The notes under the pieces are model-generated. The model saw only the letters and a list, made by a program, of their open reading frames with translations. It was not told where the DNA came from and searched no databases. From Planctomycetota bacterium (GTDB taxonomy: Bacteria; Planctomycetota; B143-G9): a stretch of DNA of 9,492 nt. Location of the stretch: assembly GCA_003644275.1 (NCBI GenBank), contig QNBY01000029.1, positions 1 through 9,492 on the forward strand, written 5' to 3'. Shown one piece after another: positions 1 through 5,850 of this stretch; the first letter of the stretch is position 1; each line of letters opens with the position of its first letter. The position numbers and the translations under genes were made by a program.

Positions 1-1055
1 GGGAGCCCTGTATCGCCTGCGAGGACTGGCCCGGCATGCAGAGGATATTCGACGAGCACGAGCGCATCGTCAGGAGGTACCGCGCCGAGGGCGGCAAACT
101 GATGGACCTCATGGTGAACCGCGCCAAGGCCCCCCTCCCGCGCAACGTCCGCTTCTTCATCGGCCGCCACTGCCGCGTCTTCACCGACACCCCGCACTCC
201 AACGGCCACGGCTACCTCATCTGGGCCGAGAAGAACTGGCACCAGTTCGCCAAGGACTTCGAGATGGGCGAGGAAGAGGGCAGCGACTGGGACGTCAGGT
301 GGCACAACAACAAGCACAACGACATCATCGTCGCCAGCCACGACGTCTTCGTGAAGCTCATCGAGTGGTACTACAACACCCCCTACATGGACGCCCAGAC
401 CAAGATGATGGGCCTCAAGACACTCAAGAAGCTCGGCGGCATCGGCTTCCTCATCGGCCGCATGAGCTACGCCTCCCAGCAGGGCCCCGACCAGGACGAA
501 CGCGGGATCATCCACTCCTTCACCCAGAGCATGCTCTACGCGGGCTTCAGGAGCGGCGACAGCAGGGCCAATCCCTTCACCGCCTGGATAACCGAGGGGC
601 TCGGCGCCTACTACCAGCAGGTGCTCCGCGGCACCGTCACCTGGTACTCCGTGGCTTACGGCGGCGGCACTCAGCGCGACCGCGAGACCTGGGGCCCCTT
701 CAACAACTGGAAGAAGGCGCTCGCCAAGGCCAACTCCGTCCCCAAGTCTTCCTTCGACGAGCGGACGGGTTCCTGGAAGGGCCTCATCCCCCTCGACACC
801 CTCATCCGCATGCGCGTCACCAACATCCCCGCCCAGGGCGTCGCGCAGGGCTGGGCGCTCGTCCATTACTTCATGGGGACCGGCCAGCGCTCCAAGAAGA
901 AGCGCGCCAAGGCCCGCATGAAGTTCAAGGAGTTCCTGAAGCTCGTGGGCGCGGGCGTGGACCAGATCGAGGCGTTCAAGAAGGTGTACAAGATCAAGAA
1001 GCTCAGCACCCTGGAGCAGCGCTGGCGCATCTGGCTTCGCGGCTTCACCCGCTGA
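1..1055 (+). CDS. Degenerate gluzincin-like metallopeptidase-related protein (5' end outside window)
   Basis: The reading frame is open from base 3, ahead of the first ATG at 36, and already encodes a Cys-Ile-Ala-Cys pair (codons at 9 and 18), so the true start lies outside the window and the 339 residues from that ATG are a minimum. Numbering from it, residues 159-194 resemble the core of zinc peptidases of the DUF1570/gluzincin kind: His160-Ser-Phe-Thr-Gln164, then 23 residues later Trp184-Ile-Thr-Glu187-Gly-Leu-Gly-Ala-Tyr. In active enzymes this is HExxH followed by WxxEGxAxY. Here the catalytic Glu is Ser and the second His is Gln, while the first His and the distal Glu remain. The C-terminus is basic (Lys/Arg-rich, about 285-300) and ends in a Trp-Arg-Ile-Trp stretch. 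No membrane helix is visible in the part present. I infer a catalytically dead or repurposed peptidase fold. The family assignment is tentative, but the gene itself is secure: it has long non-repetitive protein-like sequence and its own terminator. Confidence 0.75.
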   Translation, partial: EPCIACEDWPGMQRIFDEHERIVRRYRAEGGKLMDLMVNRAKAPLPRNVRFFIGRHCRVFTDTPHSNGHGYLIWAEKNWHQFAKDFEMGEEEGSDWDVRWHNNKHNDIIVASHDVFVKLIEWYYNTPYMDAQTKMMGLKTLKKLGGIGFLIGRMSYASQQGPDQDERGIIHSFTQSMLYAGFRSGDSRANPFTAWITEGLGAYYQQVLRGTVTWYSVAYGGGTQRDRETWGPFNNWKKALAKANSVPKSSFDERTGSWKGLIPLDTLIRMRVTNIPAQGVAQGWALVHYFMGTGQRSKKKRAKARMKFKEFLKLVGAGVDQIEAFKKVYKIKKLSTLEQRWRIWLRGFTR

Positions 1056-1090
1056 TTCGCCGCGCCGCCGCCTGAATCCGGAAACGGGAA

Positions 1091-1125
1091 GGCCCCCCTT
1101 ACTTCGTAAGGGGGGCCTCTTTGTC
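1091..1125 (+). terminator. Rho-independent terminator after the peptidase-like gene
   Basis: A perfect 12-bp stem (1091-1102 with 1106-1117) closes a three-base TTC loop and is followed by a short T-rich tract (TCTTTGT, 1118-1124). It lies 35 bases after the stop codon at 1055. The gene at 1268-1579 points toward it from the other side, so the hairpin may also stop that transcript, although the T tract on the minus strand is poor. Confidence 0.85.
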
Positions 1126-1240
1126 GGCGGGAACGAGAACGCGAAACGGGATTCCGAAACGGGGACGAGGCCGGAAGGGGCGGAAGCGAAGGGGAAGGGG
1201 GGAGGAGGAAAGGACGCCGCGGAACGGCCTCGTCCCGCGG

Positions 1241-1259
1241 CGGGCGGACCGGCCGCCCG
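1241..1259. other. GC hairpin just beyond the small hypothetical gene
   Basis: Arms 1241-1247 (CGGGCGG) and 1253-1259 (CCGCCCG) pair perfectly around a 5-base loop, 8 bases past the stop codon of the minus-strand gene. There is no T tract on either strand, so it may be a weak terminator or an RNA 3'-end stabiliser, or may simply reflect the high GC content. Confidence 0.3.
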
Positions 1260-1267
1260 GGAGGCGG

Positions 1268-1579
1268 CTACCGGAAGCCCAGCCGCTTCACCCCCTCGTT
1301 CGCCTGAAACTCCTCCTCGTCTATGTCCGGGAAGTACACCACCGACTTGACGAAGTTCCAGCTTATGAGCACGTAGGCCACGCAGGCCTCGGGGGCGGAG
1401 GCGGTGACGGGCGTGGACTCGAAGGCCGGGTTCTCTATCCATATCCCGAAGTCGCCTATCCCGACCACCCGGGCGTAAACGTGCTCGCCCTCTATGCCGA
1501 AGGGTTCGAGCTCGCGCCAGTTGTCGAGTTTCAAGAGCACCATGTTGCCCACGATGCGGTCCATGTTCATGGAGTTCAT
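1268..1579 (-). CDS. Small protein of unknown function (103 aa)
   Basis: I do not recognise this protein. The 103 residues have ordinary composition, with alternating hydrophobic/polar beta-strand-like stretches around residues 10-50 (Val-Leu-Leu-Lys-Leu, then Tyr-Ala-Arg-Val-Val-Gly-Ile, then Phe-Gly-Ile-Trp-Ile-Glu) and an acidic patch near residues 85-91. There is no signal peptide or membrane helix. The strand pattern suggests a small beta-barrel (Lsm/SH3-like), but that is a guess. Support for a real gene: an AAGGGGAAG ribosome-binding site about 8 bases before the ATG at 1579, a well-spaced promoter candidate at 1640-1668, and sequence unlike the low-complexity Arg/Gly/Pro products of the surrounding spurious frames. 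Met4 and Met6 are alternative starts. It stands alone, convergent with the peptidase-like gene. The Trp-rich, acidic character fits a cytoplasmic protein. Confidence 0.72.
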   Translation of the reverse strand: MNSMNMDRIVGNMVLLKLDNWRELEPFGIEGEHVYARVVGIGDFGIWIENPAFESTPVTASAPEACVAYVLISWNFVKSVVYFPDIDEEEFQANEGVKRLGFR

Positions 1580-1639
1580 CCTGGCTTCCCCTTTCGTGAT
1601 GCGGGCCGCTGCGCGGCCGGAGCGTCCGGAGAGGGTGGG

Positions 1640-1668
1640 ATTTTACCCGCGGCTCGCGGGGCGCGCAA
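1640..1668 (-). promoter_or_regulatory. Sigma70-type promoter candidate for the small hypothetical gene
   Basis: On the minus strand TTGCGC (1668-1663) and TAAAAT (1645-1640) are separated by exactly 17 bases, in otherwise extremely GC-rich DNA. Transcription would start near 1633, giving a leader of about 54 bases before the ATG at 1579. Confidence 0.45.
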
Positions 1669-2000
1669 CTGAAAAGACGGGCCGCCCGCCGCGGGGGAGG
1701 GAGGCGGCGCGCCCGGCCGGGTTCGACGCGAGAGCGGGGGCGGGGCGGAGGGCGTGATGCCCGCCCCCGGCGGGCGGAACCGCGCGCAGGGAGGCAAGGG
1801 CGACGGCCCCCCGAGCCCCGGCGCGCCCCCGGAGGAAGAGGGAAGACCGGCGGCCTTCGGACGGGCGGCCCGGGGCCTTCGTTTCACGGCGCGGGACGGA
1901 GGGGACGCCTCGGCGGGCGGCCGCCCGCGTTTCGAGCGGGAGGGGGGGCGGAGCGGAGAGCGGGCGGGGAGCCGCGCGGCAAAGCGAGCGCGGGAAAGGG
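1669..2000. other. Gene-free, very GC-rich intergenic stretch
   Basis: I see no credible gene here. The frames that stay open on both strands encode Arg/Pro/Gly/Ala-rich low-complexity products, as expected by chance at this base composition. The one structured element is a perfect 10-bp inverted repeat, CGGGGGCGGG at 1735-1744 and CCCGCCCCCG at 1760-1769, with a 15-base spacer and no T tract. Confidence 0.6.
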
Positions 2001-2032
2001 AGAAAAGAAAGGGGCGGGCCGAAGCCCGCCCC
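2001..2032 (-). terminator. Rho-independent terminator of the POR operon
   Basis: Read on the minus strand, a perfect 9-bp stem GGGGCGGGC/GCCCGCCCC (2032-2024 with 2019-2011) is capped by TTCG. This forms the very stable C(UUCG)G tetraloop and is followed by TTTCTTTTCT (2010-2001). It starts 26 bases past the porB stop codon. Confidence 0.9.
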
Positions 2033-2057
2033 GTTTCGCACAGGCGGAAGGGCCGGA

Positions 2058-3023
2058 TCACTCGGCCGGCTTGAACAGGCCGCCGTAGGGGTGTTCCTTG
2101 CTGAACTCCTCCATCGCGAGGAGCCACTCCCAGCGGGCGTCCACGTTCTTCTGGTAGGTCTCGAGCAGGTGCTCGTTGCCGGGCTTGAAGAAGTGCTTGA
2201 AGCGGCCCTGGTGCTTGAGGTACTCCTCGACGGGCAGCTTGTTGCGGGGCTTGTAGGTGACCTTGAAGACGCCGTACTCCACCTCGAACAGCGGCCAGAT
2301 GCAGGTCTCCACGGCGAGGCGGTTCATCTCGATGCTGTCGTCCGCCTTGAAGTGCCAGCCGCGGTTGCAGCTCGTCATGACGTTCATGAACTTGGGGCCC
2401 TCGATGGAGAGCGCCTTCTGCACCTTGTTCATCAGGTCCACGTAGTTGTGGGGGCTCGCGGTGGCGGCGTAGGGGATGCCGTGCGACAGGCAGATGTCTA
2501 TGAGGGGCTTCTTCCACTGCTGCTTGCCCTTTATCTTCGAGCCCACCGGCGTCGTGGAGGTGGCGGCGCCGAAGGGCGTGGAGCCCGAGCGCTGGATGCC
2601 GGTGTTCATGTACGCCTCGTTGTCGTAGCAGACGTAGAGGAAGTTGTGGCCGCGCTCGAGCGCGCCGGAGAGCGACTGGAGGCCGATGTCGTAGGTGCCG
2701 CCGTCGCCGCCGAACGCGATGAAGTTGATGTCGCGGTCTATCTTGCCCTGGCGTTTGAGGGAGCGATAGGCGGCCTCGACGCCGGAGATGGTGGCGGCGG
2801 AGTTCTCGAAGGCGTTGTGGATGTAGGGCACGCGCCAGGCGGTGTAGGGGTAGATGGTGGTGACCACCTCCATGCAGCCGGTGGCGAAGGACACGACGAC
2901 GTGCCCCTCCACGGCGCGCATTATCTGACGCAGGGCGACGGAGGCGCCGCAGCCCGCGCAGGCCCGGTGCCCGCCGGCGAGAAGTTCGGGTTTTTCGGCC
3001 AGTTTGCGAACGTTCACTGCCAT
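2058..3023 (-). CDS. porB: 2-oxoacid (pyruvate):ferredoxin oxidoreductase, beta subunit
   Basis: This is the thiamine-diphosphate-binding subunit of the cytoplasmic POR complex, which converts pyruvate plus CoA to acetyl-CoA, CO2 and reduced ferredoxin, reversibly. At 321 residues it has the usual PorB length. Visible features are the Cys22-Ala-Gly-Cys25-Gly motif with Cys50 and Cys218 (Thr-Ser-Cys-Asn-Arg-Gly-Trp), matching the four Cys ligands of the beta-subunit 4Fe-4S cluster. The ThDP/Mg signature starts at Gly105-Asp106-Gly107-Gly108, includes Asp133-Asn134-Glu135 and ends near Asn139-Thr-Gly-Ile-Gln. The ATG at 3023 has a GGGGG-containing site upstream and lies 13 bases after the porA stop, so it is co-transcribed and is the last gene before the terminator. 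The NEAYMNTG block is typical of pyruvate enzymes, but related phenylglyoxylate or 2-ketoisovalerate enzymes cannot be excluded from sequence alone. Confidence 0.95.
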   Translation of the reverse strand: MAVNVRKLAEKPELLAGGHRACAGCGASVALRQIMRAVEGHVVVSFATGCMEVVTTIYPYTAWRVPYIHNAFENSAATISGVEAAYRSLKRQGKIDRDINFIAFGGDGGTYDIGLQSLSGALERGHNFLYVCYDNEAYMNTGIQRSGSTPFGAATSTTPVGSKIKGKQQWKKPLIDICLSHGIPYAATASPHNYVDLMNKVQKALSIEGPKFMNVMTSCNRGWHFKADDSIEMNRLAVETCIWPLFEVEYGVFKVTYKPRNKLPVEEYLKHQGRFKHFFKPGNEHLLETYQKNVDARWEWLLAMEEFSKEHPYGGLFKPAE

Positions 3024-3036
3024 CTCTCTACCCCCT

Positions 3037-4233
3037 TTACTCTCTCAGCCCGATGTACGACTGCGGGGGCAGGTCCTTCTTGCCCCTCATCAGGTCGTAG
3101 AGCGAGCGGCCGGTTTCGGCTATCTGTTCCACGAAAATGTCCCTGCCGCCGAGGCCGTAGATGAAGTTGCGGATCTCTACGTCCTTGCCGTGCACGGCGG
3201 CCATGACCTCGGTGCAGAGGGGGCCGTACTGGGCGCCGAAGCTGATGCTTCGGTCCAGCACGCCCACCACCTTCGCGCCGGAGAGGGCCTCGCGCACGAG
3301 GTCGAACGGGAAGGGACGGAAGGTGCGGACCTTGAGGTGCCCGACGGCGAGCCCCTCGTCGCGCAGCACGTCCACGGCTTCCTTGGCGGTGCCCGCGGTG
3401 GAGCCCAGGCTCATGAGGACGACCTCGGCGTCGTCGGTGCGGTACTTCTCGACGCGCTCGTAGCGCCTGCCGGTGAGCTCGCCGTAGGCCGCGAAGACCT
3501 CGTCTATCACGGCGGGGGCGTTGGTCATGGCCTCCACCTGCTGGCGCTTGTGCTCGAAGTAGTAGTCCTGCAGGTCGAGCGGCCCCATGGTGACGGGGTT
3601 GTCCACGTCGAGCAGGGATATCCAGGGCTCGTAGGGGCCGATGAAGGCGCGGGCGTCCTCGTCCCGCTCGATGGTCTCCACCACCTCGGTGGTGTGGGAG
3701 ATGATGAAGCCGTCGAGGGTCACCATGACGGGCAAGAGCACCTTCTTGTTCTCGCCGATGCGGAAGGCGCAGAGGAGGGAATCGTAAACCTCCTGGGAGT
3801 TCTCGCAGAAGATCTGAATCCAACCCGCGTCGCGCGCGCCCATGGTGTCGGAGTGGTCGCAGTGGATGTTGATGGGGCCGGAGAGAGCGCGGTTGATGAC
3901 GGGCATGACGATGGGGAGCCTGAGGCTCGCGGCGATGTACACTATCTCCCACATGAGCGCGAGGCCGTTCGCGCTGGTGGCGGTGAAGGCGCGGGCGCCC
4001 GCGGCGGCGGCGCCGACGGTGGCGCTCATGGCGGAGTGTTCGCTCTCCACGTACACCATCTCGGTGTTCACGGCGCCGTCGGCGACGTAGGCGGAGAAGG
4101 CGTGCATGAGCTCGGTCTGGGGGGTTATCGGGAAGACCGCCGCCACGTCGGGGTTCGCCTGCTTGAGGGCGAATGCGCCGGCCTCGTTGCCGGTGAGCGA
4201 GAGTTTCACCTGTCGGATTTTTCGGTCAGCCAT
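3037..4233 (-). CDS. porA: 2-oxoacid (pyruvate):ferredoxin oxidoreductase, alpha subunit
   Basis: This is the alpha subunit, which contributes the pyrimidine-binding half of the ThDP site and the substrate pocket. Residue numbers are from the second of two adjacent ATGs (4233). Phe34-Pro-Ile-Thr-Pro38-Gln-Thr-Glu is the family's substrate-binding ITPxT motif, and Val62-Glu-Ser-Glu65-His66-Ser-Ala-Met follows. Next come the Ser-Ala-Asn-Gly-Leu block and the conserved Cys-Asp-His-Ser-Asp stretch leading to Arg-Asp-Ala-Gly-Trp. The C-terminal third (about 280-398) is the transketolase-C-like domain, ending in Gly-Leu-Arg-Glu. The length of 398 residues is normal. A strong GGGGAGG site lies only 2 bases before the first ATG (4236) but 5 before the second, so I prefer 4233; the difference is one Met. 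The frame stays open further upstream only as a shadow of the delta gene. The gap to the delta gene is short (about a dozen bases). Confidence 0.95.
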   Translation of the reverse strand: MADRKIRQVKLSLTGNEAGAFALKQANPDVAAVFPITPQTELMHAFSAYVADGAVNTEMVYVESEHSAMSATVGAAAAGARAFTATSANGLALMWEIVYIAASLRLPIVMPVINRALSGPINIHCDHSDTMGARDAGWIQIFCENSQEVYDSLLCAFRIGENKKVLLPVMVTLDGFIISHTTEVVETIERDEDARAFIGPYEPWISLLDVDNPVTMGPLDLQDYYFEHKRQQVEAMTNAPAVIDEVFAAYGELTGRRYERVEKYRTDDAEVVLMSLGSTAGTAKEAVDVLRDEGLAVGHLKVRTFRPFPFDLVREALSGAKVVGVLDRSISFGAQYGPLCTEVMAAVHGKDVEIRNFIYGLGGRDIFVEQIAETGRSLYDLMRGKKDLPPQSYIGLRE

Positions 4234-4247
4234 CATTTCCTCCCCTC

Positions 4248-4571
4248 TCAGTTCTCCTCGAGCACCATCTCGATGGCGAGCTTGCGTTCGCCCTCGGGCT
4301 TCTTCATCTCGCGCTTGTTGATGAGGCACTCGCGGGCGCATATTCCGCAGCCCTTGCAGTGGTCGTAATCGATGCCGACGATCTTGCCGTCCTCGAAGAG
4401 GATGGAGGAATCGGGGCAGGAGTAGAAACAGACGAGACAGTTGATGCAGTTTTCGGGGTAGTGGACGGGCCGCCAGGTGCGCCAGCCGCCGGTCTTGTAC
4501 TCGTGCGAGTTGCCCGCGCGGGGGATGAGCCCGCCGATGGGAATGTCCTTCCAACCAGGTTTCTTTTCCAT
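4248..4571 (-). CDS. porD: POR delta subunit, 2x[4Fe-4S] ferredoxin
   Basis: This is the electron-transfer subunit that passes electrons from the ThDP/beta cluster to free ferredoxin. At 107 residues it is the expected size. There are two cluster motifs: Cys42-x2-Cys45-x2-Cys48-x3-Cys52-Pro and Cys72-x2-Cys75-x2-Cys78-x3-Cys82. In the second the usual Pro after the last Cys is Leu83. The N-terminal part (1-35) has the Trp-Lys-Asp and Gly-Gly-Leu-Ile pattern typical of PorD, including the Lys-Thr-Gly-x-Trp-Arg segment before the first cluster. The ATG at 4571 shares one base with the porG stop (TGATG arrangement on the minus strand), indicating translational coupling and equal stoichiometry. 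All eight Cys ligands are present, so the subunit should be functional. Confidence 0.95.
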   Translation of the reverse strand: MEKKPGWKDIPIGGLIPRAGNSHEYKTGGWRTWRPVHYPENCINCLVCFYSCPDSSILFEDGKIVGIDYDHCKGCGICARECLINKREMKKPEGERKLAIEMVLEEN

Positions 4572-5140
4572 CACTTCACCTCCCGGTAGGCGCGCTCGAT
4601 GGCGCGGATGTTGCCTTCCACCACGTCGGAGGAGAACTTCTTGCCGAACTTGACGCGGGCGTCCTCGACGACGGTGTCGAGGGAGAGAATGCCCGTGACC
4701 TTCACGAGCGCGCCGAGGAGCGGGGTGTTCGGCAGGTTGCGCTTGAGTTCGGCGATGGATATGCCGGTCGCGTCCACGGTGTACACCTTCACAGAGGGGG
4801 GCGCGCCGAGTTCCGCGCGGAGCTCGTCCGGCGACTTGGTGGTGTTGACGATGAGGACGCCGTCGGGCTTGAGCTGGCCGAGTACGTCCACGGTCTTCAG
4901 CAGGGTGGCGTCGAGCACGACGGCCACGTCTCCCTCCCGGATGGAAGAGTGGATGCGCACGGGGTCGGAGCTGATGCGGGTGTATCCCTTCATTGGAGCG
5001 CCCTGGCGCTCGGGACCGTACTCGGGCGAGCCTTGGCTGTACTTGCCCTCGTGGATGGCCATTGCGGCGAGCATGGTGGCCGCCGTCTTGGCGCCCTGGC
5101 CGCCGCGGCCGTGCCAGATGATTTCGGTCATCTTCTTCAT
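4571..5140 (-). CDS. porG: 2-oxoacid (pyruvate):ferredoxin oxidoreductase, gamma subunit
   Basis: This is the gamma subunit of POR, which in the fused enzymes corresponds to the CoA-binding-side domain. It is 189 residues long. Its signature is Trp-His-Gly-Arg-Gly-Gly-Gln-Gly-Ala-Lys-Thr-Ala-Ala at residues 9-21, followed by Pro-Glu-Tyr-Gly-Pro-Glu-Arg-Gln-Gly-Ala-Pro (about 40-50), both hallmarks of the PorG/KorC family. Start choice: a GTG at 5146 is in frame, but it lies inside the GAGGTGA ribosome-binding sequence, whose spacing fits the ATG at 5140, so 5140 is the start. It is the first gene of the operon gamma-delta-alpha-beta, is followed by the overlapping delta gene, and is preceded by a promoter candidate. 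The set is complete, as in archaeal and anaerobe four-subunit POR. Confidence 0.95.
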   Translation of the reverse strand: MKKMTEIIWHGRGGQGAKTAATMLAAMAIHEGKYSQGSPEYGPERQGAPMKGYTRISSDPVRIHSSIREGDVAVVLDATLLKTVDVLGQLKPDGVLIVNTTKSPDELRAELGAPPSVKVYTVDATGISIAELKRNLPNTPLLGALVKVTGILSLDTVVEDARVKFGKKFSSDVVEGNIRAIERAYREVK

Positions 5141-5182
5141 GGTCACCTCGTTTCGGATGGTAACGTTCGGTCTGAAAGAATA

Positions 5183-5210
5183 ATGATATACGGTTGCGTG
5201 TGATGAGCAA
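5183..5210 (-). promoter_or_regulatory. Promoter candidate for the POR operon
   Basis: On the minus strand TTGCTC (5210-5205) and TATCAT (5188-5183) are separated by 16 bases. A run of T directly upstream of the -35 (5216-5211) could act as an UP-like element. The start would be near 5176, leaving a leader of about 36 bases with a good GAGGTGA site before porG. The segment is distinctly AT-richer than its surroundings. Confidence 0.45.
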
Positions 5211-5270
5211 AAAAAACGCTATCTTTTTCACGTATGCCGCCGAGAGGCCGTTGGGAAGGGCGCAAAAAGG

Positions 5271-5297
5271 TTGTGATTCGCCTATCGGCGGTATAAT
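5271..5297 (+). promoter_or_regulatory. Promoter candidate for the Fo ATP synthase operon
   Basis: A perfect TATAAT at 5292-5297 is preceded by TTGTGA at 5271-5276 (spacer 15) or by the poorer GGTTGT at 5269-5274 (spacer 17). Transcription would begin around 5303-5305, essentially at the GTG start codon at 5306, so the message would be leaderless or nearly so. The -10 match is strong but the -35 is weak. Confidence 0.5.
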
Positions 5298-5305
5298 CGA
5301 GGCAG

Positions 5306-5527
5306 GTGAACCGGGAGAAAAACGACACGCAGGGCGCGCTCGGGAAGCTCGCCTCGCTGGGCTCGGCGGGATTCGCCGCGGGGCTCGTGCTGGCGGTCTT
5401 CGTGATAGGCGGGCACTACCTGGACGGGGCGCTCGGCAGCGAGCCCGTGCTGACGGTTTGCGGCATCGCCTTCGGCCTTGCGGGCTGTTTCTACACGCTG
5501 CTCCGTTCGTTCAAAAGGGGCGCATGA
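5306..5527 (+). CDS. atpZ: AtpZ-like Fo-associated membrane protein
   Basis: This is a small 73-residue inner-membrane protein with two predicted helices (about 19-35 and 48-66). The sequence between and around them, Gly36-His-Tyr-Leu-Asp40-Gly-Ala-Leu-Gly ... Pro47 ... Gly53-x3-Gly57-x2-Ala-Gly60-x-Phe-Tyr, matches the AtpZ/ATPase_gene1 family pattern (G-x3-D-x3-G-x2-P then a glycine-rich helix). In Bacillus, AtpZ works with AtpI in Mg2+/Ca2+ handling and in Fo assembly; here that role is assumed from family and position. The start is a GTG at 5306. GAGG at 5299-5302 is only 3 bases away, and no in-frame ATG exists, so the start is less certain than the gene. It is the first gene of the Fo operon and overlaps the next gene by ATGA. 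Confidence 0.82.
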   Translation: MNREKNDTQGALGKLASLGSAGFAAGLVLAVFVIGGHYLDGALGSEPVLTVCGIAFGLAGCFYTLLRSFKRGA

Positions 5528-5850
5528 GGGCGGCGGAAGTTCTCCCGGCGGTATTGCTCTCGGCGGCGGCGGTGCCCTTCGACGCCGGTTTCGCCGCCGG
5601 AATACTGATAGGAGCCGCGACGGCCTTCGTCCTGTTCCGCATGACGGAGAGGACGCTGGCCGGAGCGCTGGAGGCCGGAAAGGCCGTCCGGCCCGGAAGG
5701 CTGGCGCTGGGGGTTCCCGCCAAGGCGGGAGTCACCGGGGCCGGCCTGTTGCTCGCCGCGGCCGTCTCGACGACCGCTGTGGTGGGGCTCTTCGCCGGAG
5801 TGGCCGCGGCCCTCGCGGGCAAGGCGCTCGCCGCGCGGAAGGACGCCTGA
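5524..5850 (+). CDS. atpI: AtpI-like protein (ATP synthase subunit I)
   Basis: This is a 108-residue, very hydrophobic protein with about four membrane segments (approximately 5-17, 20-38, 64-80 and 84-100) and a basic loop between helices 2 and 3. Similarity to the AtpI family (PF03899) is weak at residue level, as is normal for it. The call rests on size, topology, the Gly-x2-x-Gly in helix 2 and its place between an AtpZ-like gene and atpB. AtpI acts in c-ring assembly in other bacteria. The ATG at 5524 overlaps the atpZ stop as ATGA, and its own stop at 5848-5850 abuts the atpB start, so translation is tightly coupled. Alanine content is high, matching the GC-rich codon bias. Confidence 0.75.
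   Translation: MRAAEVLPAVLLSAAAVPFDAGFAAGILIGAATAFVLFRMTERTLAGALEAGKAVRPGRLALGVPAKAGVTGAGLLLAAAVSTTAVVGLFAGVAAALAGKALAARKDA

Noticed and set aside
1141..1200. Repeated CGAAACGGG words after the first terminator, as a possible repeat array
   Set aside because: Only two imperfectly spaced copies plus a related word at about 1080. There is no regular unit or spacer, so it is not a CRISPR or tandem array.
1754..2074. Possible plus-strand gene in the GC-rich gap
   Set aside because: The composition is almost only Gly, Arg, Ala, Pro and Glu. There is no promoter or ribosome-binding site, and it crosses the POR operon terminator.
1576..2517. Minus-strand 313-codon frame running from within porB into the gene-free gap
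   Set aside because: The first part is out-of-frame porB. The rest is Arg/Pro/Ser/Ala low-complexity, and a terminator lies in its middle at 2001-2032.
2091..3164. Long plus-strand reading frame antisense to porB
   Set aside because: It encodes Leu/Val/Gly/Ala-rich sequence that mirrors the porB codons, with no ribosome-binding site and no recognisable motif.
3004..4368. Long plus-strand reading frame antisense to porA and porD (454 codons)
   Set aside because: The product is Gly/Ala/His/Val low-complexity sequence with no domain. It is antisense to unmistakable por genes, and long antisense frames are expected at this GC content.
4237..4554. N-terminally extended PorA (505 residues)
   Set aside because: The extension is an out-of-frame reading of porD. 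The strong ribosome-binding site at about 4240 and the family length both place the start at 4233-4236.
5143..5328. Minus-strand 61-codon frame across the divergent region
   Set aside because: It overlaps both promoter candidates and the start of atpZ, has no motif, and fits chance occurrence.
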